Assembly (NCBI GenBank): GCA_900758075.1
Contig: CAAEQF010000168.1
Span: forward strand, 1-15,049
Direction: 5' to 3'
DNA: 15,049 nt
Origin: Coriobacteriia bacterium
Lineage (GTDB): Bacteria; Actinomycetota; Coriobacteriia; Coriobacteriales; QAMH01
Each line of letters starts with the position of its first letter. The stretch's first letter is position 1. Shown piece by piece: positions 5,642 to 12,615 of the stretch. A program made the translations under genes and the position numbers. Below the pieces are notes generated by a model. The model was given only the letters and a program-made list of their open reading frames with translations. It was not told the origin of the DNA and made no database searches.

Positions 5642-7420
5642 ATGGCCTACAACTCTCGCACGGAAATCGACGAAGCGTACCTCTGGGACCTCACCGACAT
5701 GTTTGCAGACGACGCCGCGTTCGAGGCGGCTCTGGAGCGCGCGCAGGCATATCCCGAGCAAATCGCCGCCTACCAGGGCAGCGTCTCGGAATCCGCCGCA
5801 AATCTGCTCGCGTTTCTGCAGCTCGACACGCAGATCGACCTCGAGATGAGCAAGCTCGTCAACTGGTCGCAGCGCAAGAGCGACGAGGACACGCGCGACT
5901 CCAAGTACCAGGCGTACTCCTCGCAGGTTATGACGCTTCTCACTCAGCTCGCGAGTGCCGGGGCATGGTTCTCGTCCGAAATCTTGGAACTGAGCGACGC
6001 GCAGATGGAGCAGTTCTACGCCGACGAGCCAGGCCTCGAGCTCTACCGCCGCTCGCTCGATCAGCTGTTCCGCATGAGGGAGCACGTCTTGTCCCACGCC
6101 GAGGAAGCCATCCTCGCGCGCGCCGGCGAGATGGCATCTGCTCCGGAAGAAATCTTCTCGCTGCTCAACGACGCCGACCTCAGCTTCCCTGATGCGCACG
6201 ACGCGCAAGGCAACGCCCACCCGGTCACGCACGGCAGCTACATCCCGCTCATGATGTCTTCCGACCGCGCGCTGCGCATGTCCGCCTTCAAGAGCGTGTA
6301 TGGCACCTACGGGCAGTTCCGCAACACCTTTGCCACGACGCTCGCCGCGCAGGCAAAGCAGCTCAAGTTCTACACCGACGTGCGCAAATACGGCAGCGCC
6401 CTCGAGTACTGCCTCGACCACACCGAGGTGCCGACTGAGGTCTATACCAACCTCATCTCCACCGTGCACAAGAACCTGCCCGCCATGCACCGCTACGTGA
6501 AAATGCGCAAAGAGGCGCTCGGCGTCGACGAGCTGCACTTCTACGACCTGTACGTGCCCCTCGTGGAAGACGTCGAGATGGACTTCACCTACGAGCAGGC
6601 CTGCGAGCTCATCTTAAAGGCACTCGAGCCCATGGGAGAGGATTATCTCGCGCTCGTGCGCAAGGGGCTCACCGAGCGCTGGATCGACGTGTACGAGACA
6701 CCGGGCAAGCGCAGCGGCGGCTACTCTGCCGGCGGCTACGGCATGCACCCGGTCATCCTGCTCAACTTCCAGGGCAAGCTCGACGACGCGTACACCCTCA
6801 TCCACGAGATGGGGCACTCCATCCACACCTACCTGTCGTCGCACAACCAGCCGCCCGTGTACTCCGACTACGTCATCTTCGTCGCCGAGGTTGCCTCGAC
6901 CTGCAACGAGGCGCTGCTCACGCGCTACCTGCTCAAGACCGAGACCGACCCCAAGCGCCGTGCCTACATCCTCAACCACTTCCTCGAGCAGTTCCGCGGC
7001 ACGATGTACCGGCAGACGATGTTCGCGGAGTTCGAGCTCGAGGTAAACGAGATGGCCGCCCGCGGCGAGGGCATCACGGCGGACGCGCTGTGCGAGAAGT
7101 ACAGGCAGCTCAACGAGCTGTACTTTGGTCCCGACATCGTCGTCGACGACGAGATCGCGCTCGAGTGGGCGCGCATCCCGCACTTCTACTACCAATACTA
7201 CGTGTACCAGTACGCGACCGGCTTTGCCGCGGCAATCGCGCTGTCAAACCGCATCCTCGACGAAGGCGCTTCCGCCGTCGAAGACTACCTGGGATTTCTG
7301 AAGGGCGGCTCGAGCAAGCCCCCCATCGAGCTTTTGCGCGGCGCGGGCGTGGACATGGCGAGCGCGCAGCCCATCGATGACGCCCTCGCGCTGTTCGACC
7401 ACCTGCTCGACCAGTTCTAG
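5642..7420 (+). CDS. pepF: Oligoendopeptidase F (M3 family zinc peptidase)
   Basis: Cytoplasmic zinc metallopeptidase that cleaves short peptides, a late step of peptide recycling. The protein has 592 residues, usual for PepF (about 600). The zinc motif HEMGH is at 388-392 within LIHEMGHSIHT, and the third ligand Glu416 lies in FVAEVASTCNE. The N-terminal half is the helical PepF domain, and the C-terminal IPHFYYQYYVYQYATGFAAA segment is the conserved Tyr-rich signature of the family. I chose the ATG at 5642 because GAGGAG sits seven bases upstream; an upstream in-frame ATG at 5504 would put the promoter -10 inside the gene. No signal peptide. It is monocistronic, ending at the shared terminator near 7470-7499. 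Confidence 0.96.
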   Translation: MAYNSRTEIDEAYLWDLTDMFADDAAFEAALERAQAYPEQIAAYQGSVSESAANLLAFLQLDTQIDLEMSKLVNWSQRKSDEDTRDSKYQAYSSQVMTLLTQLASAGAWFSSEILELSDAQMEQFYADEPGLELYRRSLDQLFRMREHVLSHAEEAILARAGEMASAPEEIFSLLNDADLSFPDAHDAQGNAHPVTHGSYIPLMMSSDRALRMSAFKSVYGTYGQFRNTFATTLAAQAKQLKFYTDVRKYGSALEYCLDHTEVPTEVYTNLISTVHKNLPAMHRYVKMRKEALGVDELHFYDLYVPLVEDVEMDFTYEQACELILKALEPMGEDYLALVRKGLTERWIDVYETPGKRSGGYSAGGYGMHPVILLNFQGKLDDAYTLIHEMGHSIHTYLSSHNQPPVYSDYVIFVAEVASTCNEALLTRYLLKTETDPKRRAYILNHFLEQFRGTMYRQTMFAEFELEVNEMAARGEGITADALCEKYRQLNELYFGPDIVVDDEIALEWARIPHFYYQYYVYQYATGFAAAIALSNRILDEGASAVEDYLGFLKGGSSKPPIELLRGAGVDMASAQPIDDALALFDHLLDQF

Positions 7421-7469
7421 GCGCGCCAAACGTGGACCGATTCCCACGGCCCCTCGTGCCAAGAGCAAA

Positions 7470-7499
7470 AAAGGGACAGGTCAGATGACCTGTCCCTTT
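7470..7499. terminator. Bidirectional terminator between pepF and ssrA
   Basis: Perfect 14-bp inverted repeat AAAGGGACAGGTCA / TGACCTGTCCCTTT with a 2-base centre. On the minus strand it ends in TTTTTT and terminates tmRNA about 60 bases past its mature 3' end. On the plus strand the T run is short, so it may be a weaker terminator for pepF. Confidence 0.85.
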
Positions 7500-7558
7500 G
7501 GTTCAAAGTGAGACGATATTCACGGTCCCTCGGGCCATTCGTCGCACTTGGATCGTGC

Positions 7559-7940
7559 TGGTGGAGGTGCGGAGAATCGAACTCCGGTCCACGGTAGAAA
7601 ATCGAGAGGTGTCTACAGGCTTAGTCGCTGTTCGAGTAGGAAGGCCACGCGGCACACCGACAAGCGTGGCGACCTTCCGCCGGTTCAGGCTTGGCTCGCG
7701 GCATACCGACTACGTCCACGAGTGCAATCCCCTGATAATGATCCCGTGCGCATGCCGGGGATCGAGCATGCGGTTGGGAGGGCTGAACCTAAATTAGGCA
7801 GCCAGGGCGACAGCGTTGCGCTGTGCGCCCTTGAAAGAAACAACTTTGCCAGTTAATTGGCTGTACCCCTGTTTAACGTGGCGAGGAGACCACGACCTGC
7901 TGCCCCTGTCAGAACTATCATGTCGAAACCAGTCACCCCC
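7559..7940 (-). ncRNA. ssrA: Transfer-messenger RNA (tmRNA), ribosome rescue
   Basis: tmRNA enters ribosomes stalled on broken mRNA with SmpB, adds a degradation tag and supplies a stop codon. The 5' end GGGGGTGACTGGTTTCGAC and the 3' end GGAGTTCGATTCTCCGCACCT then CCACCA pair to form the tRNA-Ala-like half. The acceptor stem is 7 bp with the G-U pair at position 3 that alanyl-tRNA synthetase needs, and CCA is encoded. The length is 382 bases, normal for a one-piece tmRNA. The tag frame ends in codons for AVALAA and TAA. It lies downstream of smpB on the same strand with its own promoter-like element. Confidence 0.96.
7794..7850 (-). other. tmRNA tag-peptide reading frame
   Basis: Inside tmRNA the frame GGC AAA GTT ... 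GCT GCC TAA encodes GKVVSFKGAQRNAVALAA, after the Ala carried by tmRNA itself. The LAA end is the signal recognised by ClpXP-type proteases. The resume codon GGC is inferred by likeness to B. subtilis tmRNA, whose tag begins GKTNSF and is preceded by the same CT-GGC-AAA context. A later in-frame GCA would give the 10-residue AQRNAVALAA, the length of the E. coli tag, so the start is less certain than the end. Confidence 0.7.
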
Positions 7941-7995
7941 GGCTTCAAGCGTTGTCAATGAGCTACGAAGCGGCGCCGTGCCGCCAAGTCACTTA

Positions 7996-8023
7996 AGTAT
8001 AGGTGCGGGCGCACGGCATGCAA
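7996..8023 (-). promoter_or_regulatory. Promoter of ssrA
   Basis: On the minus strand the -10 is TATACT (8001-7996) and the -35-like hexamer is TTGCAT (8023-8018), with a 16-bp spacer. The element lies about 55 bases before the mature 5' end, so the primary transcript would carry a leader removed by RNase P. Confidence 0.5.
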
Positions 8024-8033
8024 GCACCCGTCA

Positions 8034-8053
8034 CGCAATCGTTAGCGATTGCG
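8034..8053 (-). other. Hairpin with the smpB stop codon in its loop
   Basis: Perfect 8-bp inverted repeat CGCAATCG-CTAA-CGATTGCG on the minus strand. The TAA in the loop is the smpB stop codon (8044-8042). No T run follows, so it is not a standard terminator; it may protect the 3' end or be chance. Confidence 0.5.
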
Positions 8054-8506
8054 CGATTTGAGCGCGCGGTCTATCTCGCGCTTGGTATCGCGCTCCTTGA
8101 TGGAAGTGCGCTTGTCGTAGGCCTTCTTGCCGCGGCACACCCCGACCTCGACCTTCACGCGCCCTTTGGGGTTGAAGTACATCGACAGGGGGATGAGCGA
8201 GTAGCCCTTGCGGTCCGCCTGCTGCTGGAGCTTGAGAATCTCCTTTTTGTGCAGCAGCAGACGCCGGCGGCGCTCCGGATCCACATTGAAGATGCTGCCG
8301 TGGCTGTACGGCGAAATGTGCACGCCGTTGAGCCATGCCTCGCCCCTGCGGATCACGATGAAGCAGTCGCGCAGCTGCGCCGAGTTCTCGCGCAGCGAGC
8401 AGACCTCGGTCCCGGTCAGCTCGATGCCCGCCTCGATGCGGTCTTCCACGAAGTAGTCGTGAAACGCCTTTCGGTTCTTGGCTATGTAGGTCTTTTCGGT
8501 CTTCAT
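8042..8506 (-). CDS. smpB: SsrA-binding protein SmpB
   Basis: RNA-binding partner of tmRNA that takes the place of the anticodon arm in stalled ribosomes. The protein has 154 residues, typical. Conserved segments are AKNRKAFHDYFVEDRIEAGIELTGTEVCSLRE, the AWLNGVHISPYSHG core, and LSMYFNPKGRVKVEVGVCRGKKAYDKR with a basic tail ending ALKSRNR. The start at 8506 has only a distant AGGT upstream, so it is probably weakly initiated. It lies just upstream of ssrA on the same strand, a frequent pairing. Its promoter overlaps that of the hydrogenase operon. Confidence 0.97.
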   Translation of the reverse strand: MKTEKTYIAKNRKAFHDYFVEDRIEAGIELTGTEVCSLRENSAQLRDCFIVIRRGEAWLNGVHISPYSHGSIFNVDPERRRRLLLHKKEILKLQQQADRKGYSLIPLSMYFNPKGRVKVEVGVCRGKKAYDKRTSIKERDTKREIDRALKSRNR

Positions 8507-8556
8507 AGAGTGTTATTTACCTGCTGTATTTCACACTGAGCTCGCATGTGTTCGCT

Positions 8557-8585
8557 ATTGTAGAAGAGCTTCCGTTAACGGTAAA
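8557..8585 (-). promoter_or_regulatory. Promoter of smpB
   Basis: On the minus strand the -10 is TACAAT (8562-8557), the -35 TTTACC (8585-8580), and the spacer 17 bp. It is superimposed on the hydrogenase promoter, which reads the other way. Confidence 0.55.
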
Positions 8586-8587
8586 AT
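8558..8587 (+). promoter_or_regulatory. Promoter of the hydrogenase operon with a palindromic spacer
   Basis: The -35 is TTGTAG (8558-8563), the -10 TAAAAT (8582-8587), and the spacer 18 bp. The end of the spacer is the perfect 10-bp palindrome CCGTTAACGG (8572-8581), a natural place for a regulator. A second palindrome, TTTGT-N7-ACAAA (8615-8631), lies 28 bases further down. The leader to the hyaA start is about 135 bases. Confidence 0.5.
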
Positions 8588-8629
8588 TCCGCCCGACGAT
8601 TGTTTCCCAACCGTTTTGTGAAGGGAACA

Positions 8630-8658
8630 AACAGCCCATTAATTATGATGGGTCTGTT
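8630..8658 (+). promoter_or_regulatory. Hairpin in the hyaA leader
   Basis: Stem AACAG-CCCAT / ATGGG-T-CTGTT with one bulged T and an 8-base AT-rich loop. It lies 70 bases before hyaA and no T run follows, so it is not an attenuator by itself. It could affect mRNA stability. Confidence 0.35.
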
Positions 8659-8728
8659 GTCGTTACCCTGCTGTTATCTGCGTTGGGGGAATGCAGACAG
8701 CGGGTTTGACCGAAAGATGGAGGTATCT

Positions 8729-10003
8729 ATGAAAGATTCGTTTATCGAGTCGCTTGAGTCGCGTGGTCTTACGCGTCGTGCCTTCCTCGCGTTCTGCGGT
8801 TCGATTGCCGCTGCAATCGGCATCGAGGGCGTGACGGGCGTCGACGTCGCCGAGGCTATCGAAGAGAATGCGCTCATCGGCACGAACGGCGGTCGTGGCG
8901 AGGGCAAGCTCGCACCGGTGGTCTGGATGGAGCTTGGAAGCTGCACCGGCTGCACCGAGTCGTTTGCCCAGGCCGACGATCCCGATCCTGCGACGCTCAT
9001 TCTCGAGTACATCGCGCTCAACTACTCCGAGACGCTTTCTGCGGCTGCTGGCTATTCCCTCGAGGAATCCCGCGAGCAGACCATCAAAGCGTTCCCCGGC
9101 AAGTACGTCCTGGTTATCGAAGGCGCTGTCATGACCAGGTGGAACGGTGATGCCCTGCGCATCGCCGGCGAAGCCACCTGCGCTCCTGGCGAAAGCCCGC
9201 TTCTCGATGTCTGCAAGAACGCCGCGGCTGTCATCGCCGCCGGTTCCTGCGCCGTCGACGGCGGCTTCTGCGCTGCTGAGCCCAACCCCGGCGGAGCATG
9301 CGGCATCCAGAAGTACATGGCAGACAACGGCGTCAACACCCCGGTCGTCAACCTGCCCACCTGCCCGTGCAACCCGGCCACCCTGGTCGCGGTCATCGTG
9401 CAGTACCTGCTGCTCGGCACGCTTCCCCAGCTCAACGAGTACAACATGCCCGAGGTCTACTACGGCGAGACGATTCACGACAACTGCCAGCGCCGTGGCC
9501 ACTTCGAAAACGGCGAGTTCGTCTACGAGTTCGGTAGCGAAGAAGAGGCCAAGGGCTACTGCCTGTACGCCATGGGCTGCAAGGGCCCGCAGACCAAGTC
9601 AAACTGCGGCACCATCCGCTGGAACCGCCGCGTGAGCTGGTGCGTCGACGCTGGTGCTCCCTGCATCGGCTGCGCATCTGGCGATCCGCACGTCACCCAG
9701 CGCAACTGGATCGACTTCAATGCTCCGTTCCTGAACCGCATGAAGGACATCCACATCGGCAGCCTGCGCGTCCAGCCGACGCCTGTTGCACTCGCCATCA
9801 CCGGCGTCATCGCCGCAGCGCTCATCGTCCACGGCATCGGCATGAAGGCCGCCGGCCGCACCGAGGGTGCTGGCGGACCCGATTGGGAGCCCGTACGCGA
9901 ATACGACAAGAAGCACGGCATCACGCACGGCACTGCTGCTGCCGCTACCTCCGAGCCTGCCGAGAAGGCGGCTGCCGAGGTTTCCGAAGGAGGCGAGCAG
10001 TAA
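8729..10003 (+). CDS. hyaA: NiFe uptake hydrogenase small subunit, Tat-exported
   Basis: Iron-sulfur subunit that carries electrons from the NiFe site to the cytochrome. The protein has 424 residues. The N-terminus carries a Tat signal, LTRRAFLAF, with Arg16-Arg17 and a hydrophobic stretch after it. The proximal cluster ligands are Cys72 and Cys75 (GSCTGCTESF), Cys174 (AAGSCAVDGG) and Cys212 (LPTCPCNP). The distal cluster starts with His250 and Cys253 (TIHDNC), and the medial cluster lies in NCGTIRWNRR ... PCIGCASGDP. A membrane helix near 350-374 anchors the protein, followed by an Ala/Glu-rich tail. The position next to Cys72 and the one five residues after Cys174 are Gly, so the six-Cys oxygen-tolerant cluster is absent. 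I chose the ATG at 8729 because GGAGG sits five bases upstream; an in-frame ATG at 8717 overlaps it. First gene of hyaABC. Likely group 1, perhaps the Coriobacteria type (1i). Confidence 0.95.
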   Translation: MKDSFIESLESRGLTRRAFLAFCGSIAAAIGIEGVTGVDVAEAIEENALIGTNGGRGEGKLAPVVWMELGSCTGCTESFAQADDPDPATLILEYIALNYSETLSAAAGYSLEESREQTIKAFPGKYVLVIEGAVMTRWNGDALRIAGEATCAPGESPLLDVCKNAAAVIAAGSCAVDGGFCAAEPNPGGACGIQKYMADNGVNTPVVNLPTCPCNPATLVAVIVQYLLLGTLPQLNEYNMPEVYYGETIHDNCQRRGHFENGEFVYEFGSEEEAKGYCLYAMGCKGPQTKSNCGTIRWNRRVSWCVDAGAPCIGCASGDPHVTQRNWIDFNAPFLNRMKDIHIGSLRVQPTPVALAITGVIAAALIVHGIGMKAAGRTEGAGGPDWEPVREYDKKHGITHGTAAAATSEPAEKAAAEVSEGGEQ

Positions 10004-11737
10004 ATGGCAAAGCATTCCATCATCGATCCCGTCGACCGTATCGAGGGCCATCTCCGCATCGAGATGGAGGTCAAGGATGGCGTCGTCTCCGAGGCATGGG
10101 TCTCGGGCGGCCTGTTCCGCGGCCTCGAGCTGATCCTCGAGGGCCGCGAGCCAACGGACGCAGCCCTCATCGCCGAGCGCATCTGCGGCGTCTGCCCGAT
10201 TTCTCACTGCCACAGCTCCGTGTACGCAGCCGAGGAAGCCTACGGCATCAAGCACCCCAATGGCGCCCGCATCGTCCGCAACCTGGCAGAAGGCGCGCAG
10301 TTCATGCACAGCCACATCCTGTGGTTCTACCAGCTGAGCGCTCTTGACTACGTCAACCCGCTGCATGCGCTCGAGGCCGACCCGAAGGCCGCAACCGAGT
10401 TCGCGCTGGCCAACGGCCTGGGCGTTCGCGACTTCGGTGCCGTCCAGAAGCGTCTGCAGAAGTTCGCAGAGAACGGCCAGTACTCCTGGCTGTCCGGCGG
10501 CTGGTTCCTCGAGGGTCAGGCCCCCGAGGCCTACAAGCTCCCGGCCGAGGTCGACCTCATTGCGACCGCCCACTACATCGAGGCGCTCGACATGCAGGCC
10601 ACCGCAGACGAGATCGCTGCCCTCATCGGCGGCAAGATGCCGCACATCCAGACCTCCATCCCCGGCGGCACCTCGTTCGTGCCTTCCGTCGAGAAGCTGG
10701 ACGACATTCTTGACCGCGCTCGTCAGCTGCACGAGTGGATCGGCGAGGTCATGATCCCCGACGCGATCGCCATCGCGAAGGTCTACCTCAAGGACATTGC
10801 GGGCATCGGCAACAACAAGCACGGCAACTTCATGGCATTCGGCGTCTTCGACCGCGAGTCTCGCGAGCTGACCGACCGCTACTTCCCCGCGGGCATTGTC
10901 CGCATGGCAGACGGCACGGGCGCTCCGGTGCTCGAGAAGTACGACGGTTCCAAGATGACCGAGGAAACCACGCACGCCTACTACGCAGACGACGGCAAGC
11001 CGCTGCACCCGATGGACGGCGTCACGGTTCCGCCCGAGAAGTTCCCCGGCTACTACAAGGACGAGGCCAACGAGGTCGTCAACGACAAGTACACCTGGTC
11101 CAAGGCGCCGCGTTACCTCAACGACGCGACCGGCAAGCGCGAGCCGATGGAAGTCGGACCGCTCGCCCGCGTGCTCGTCTCCTACATGTCCGGCAACCCC
11201 GAGATCATCGACGGCGTCAACACCGTTCTCAAGGGCGTCGGCCTTCCCATCAACGCCGCCTCCATCTCCGCGCTCAACAGCGCGCTTGGCCGCCTGGCTG
11301 CACGCCCCATCGAGGCGTACGCCGTGTCTGGCTACATGAAGGACTGGTGCCACGAGCTGGTCGAGGTCCTCAAGAACCCGGGCGACGCCAACCCCTGGTT
11401 TGCGAAGCGCGTCCGCGACGACGGTTCGGGCGAAGGCTTCTGGGAGGCCCCGCGTGGTGCCCTGTACCACTGCGAGACCATCAAGGGCAACAAGATCACG
11501 CATTACCAGGCGACCGTCCCCACCACGTGGAATATCTCGCCGCGTGACGTCGACGATGTGCCCGGCACCATCGAGCAGGGTCTCATCGGCGTGCCGATCG
11601 ACAACATCGAGGCTCCTATCAACGCTCTGCGCGTCGTCCATGGTTACGACCCGTGCGTTGCCTGCGCAATTCACATCGTCGAGCCCAAGACCGGTCACGA
11701 GTTCAAGACGCATATGAGTCCTTGGGGAGGTCGATAG
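10004..11737 (+). CDS. hyaB: NiFe uptake hydrogenase large subunit
   Basis: Catalytic subunit that oxidises H2 at a NiFe(CN)2CO centre. The protein has 577 residues. Nickel ligands are seen in RICGVCPISHCHS (Cys61, Cys64) and in the C-terminal DPCVACAIH (Cys551, Cys554). Family precursors are cut after the His of this last motif, here His557, so a 20-residue tail would be removed by the maturation protease encoded at 12616-13182. The N-terminal DPVDRIEGHLRIE is the other family signature. No export signal is present; it is expected to cross the membrane with HyaA. It starts directly after the hyaA stop (TAAATG) with GGAGG about ten bases upstream, which fits tight co-translation. Confidence 0.97.
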   Translation: MAKHSIIDPVDRIEGHLRIEMEVKDGVVSEAWVSGGLFRGLELILEGREPTDAALIAERICGVCPISHCHSSVYAAEEAYGIKHPNGARIVRNLAEGAQFMHSHILWFYQLSALDYVNPLHALEADPKAATEFALANGLGVRDFGAVQKRLQKFAENGQYSWLSGGWFLEGQAPEAYKLPAEVDLIATAHYIEALDMQATADEIAALIGGKMPHIQTSIPGGTSFVPSVEKLDDILDRARQLHEWIGEVMIPDAIAIAKVYLKDIAGIGNNKHGNFMAFGVFDRESRELTDRYFPAGIVRMADGTGAPVLEKYDGSKMTEETTHAYYADDGKPLHPMDGVTVPPEKFPGYYKDEANEVVNDKYTWSKAPRYLNDATGKREPMEVGPLARVLVSYMSGNPEIIDGVNTVLKGVGLPINAASISALNSALGRLAARPIEAYAVSGYMKDWCHELVEVLKNPGDANPWFAKRVRDDGSGEGFWEAPRGALYHCETIKGNKITHYQATVPTTWNISPRDVDDVPGTIEQGLIGVPIDNIEAPINALRVVHGYDPCVACAIHIVEPKTGHEFKTHMSPWGGR

Positions 11738-11739
11738 TC

Positions 11740-12480
11740 ATGGCAGAGATCGCACACTACAAAGAGATGCACCCGCTCGCGTTCCGCATTACGCACTGGG
11801 TCAATCTCGTTGCGATGATTCTCCTGATCCTGTCCGGTATCGAGATTCACTACCCGGTACTGGGTGGCGTTATGGGCCTGGCACGCGGCCTGCACATCTT
11901 CTGCGGCATCGTGCTCGTGGTTAACTGCATCGCCCGTATCGTTCTGGCGTTTGTCATCAAGGCGTCCCCCATGGGCGGTACCCGCGAGACCGTTACCGAC
12001 TTCTGGAACTGGCTCCCGCAGAAGTACAACCGCCATCAGCTTGGCGCTTGGATCAAGTACTACCTGTTCATCAAGAAGGACCACCCGCTTTCCGCAAAGC
12101 TCGGCGTGCCCCAGAAACTGTCCTACCTGCTGATCGGCGTTCTGATTCTGTTCATGGGCTACACGGGCTTCTGCCTGTGGGACGTCACGATGAACGTTCC
12201 GTTCTTCGCCGGCTTCACCTTTGCAGTCGGTGGTCTGATGAAGCTCCGCATCATCCACTACTTCATGATGTACATCTTCATCTGGTTCACGATGATCCAC
12301 GGCTACCTGGCACTTATCGACGGCATGGCGCTCCCCCGCCTCATGTTCTTCGGCAAGGAGACCGGTGGCCTCACCTACAGCCTCGAGACCTGGAACATCG
12401 ATGGCTACGACGACCTCGGTGCTGCTGAGAAGATCGAGATCGTCAACAAGGAAGACGAGCAGGCTGCTGTCACCGCATAA
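11740..12480 (+). CDS. hyaC: Hydrogenase b-type cytochrome subunit
   Basis: Integral membrane di-heme cytochrome that links the hydrogenase to the quinone pool. The protein has 246 residues. Four hydrophobic helices are visible, near 20-40, 44-72, 125-148 and 170-195. Candidate heme ligands are His19 (ITHW), His52 (GLHIF), His173 (IIHYF) and His187 (MIHGY), in the usual HyaC/HupC places. The C-terminus is acidic and cytoplasmic in the family model. I chose the ATG at 11740 because it is two bases after the hyaB stop with GGGGAGG upstream. Last gene of hyaABC; a strong terminator follows. Confidence 0.95.
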   Translation: MAEIAHYKEMHPLAFRITHWVNLVAMILLILSGIEIHYPVLGGVMGLARGLHIFCGIVLVVNCIARIVLAFVIKASPMGGTRETVTDFWNWLPQKYNRHQLGAWIKYYLFIKKDHPLSAKLGVPQKLSYLLIGVLILFMGYTGFCLWDVTMNVPFFAGFTFAVGGLMKLRIIHYFMMYIFIWFTMIHGYLALIDGMALPRLMFFGKETGGLTYSLETWNIDGYDDLGAAEKIEIVNKEDEQAAVTA

Positions 12481-12506
12481 GCCACTCGCTTTCACCCAGC
12501 AACAAG

Positions 12507-12540
12507 AAAACCCCGCCGGGAAATCGGCGGGGTTTTTGTT
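12507..12540. terminator. Terminator after hyaC, probably bidirectional
   Basis: Stem AAAACCCCGCCG / CGGCGGGGTTTT with a 6-base loop, followed by TGTTTT on the plus strand and by TTTTCTTGTT on the minus strand. It separates hyaABC from the converging hyaD gene and can serve both. Confidence 0.9.
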
Positions 12541-12615
12541 TTAGTCAGAAACGCCTGAAAGCGACCGTGGCGTAGAAGAGGCCAAGCAGGGGGGCGCACG
12601 CCTTGGAGACGCGTG

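Noticed and set aside
7953..7958. TTGACA on the minus strand, 13 bases upstream of tmRNA
   Set aside because: A -10 at normal spacing would fall inside mature tmRNA and none is there. The TATACT element at 7996-8001 is a better candidate.
9599..11713. A 704-codon open frame on the minus strand antisense to hyaB
   Set aside because: It is the mirror of a high-G+C coding strand, has no ribosome binding site or family motif, and hyaB on the other strand is unmistakable. The same holds for the long antisense frames over fdhF, murI and pepF.
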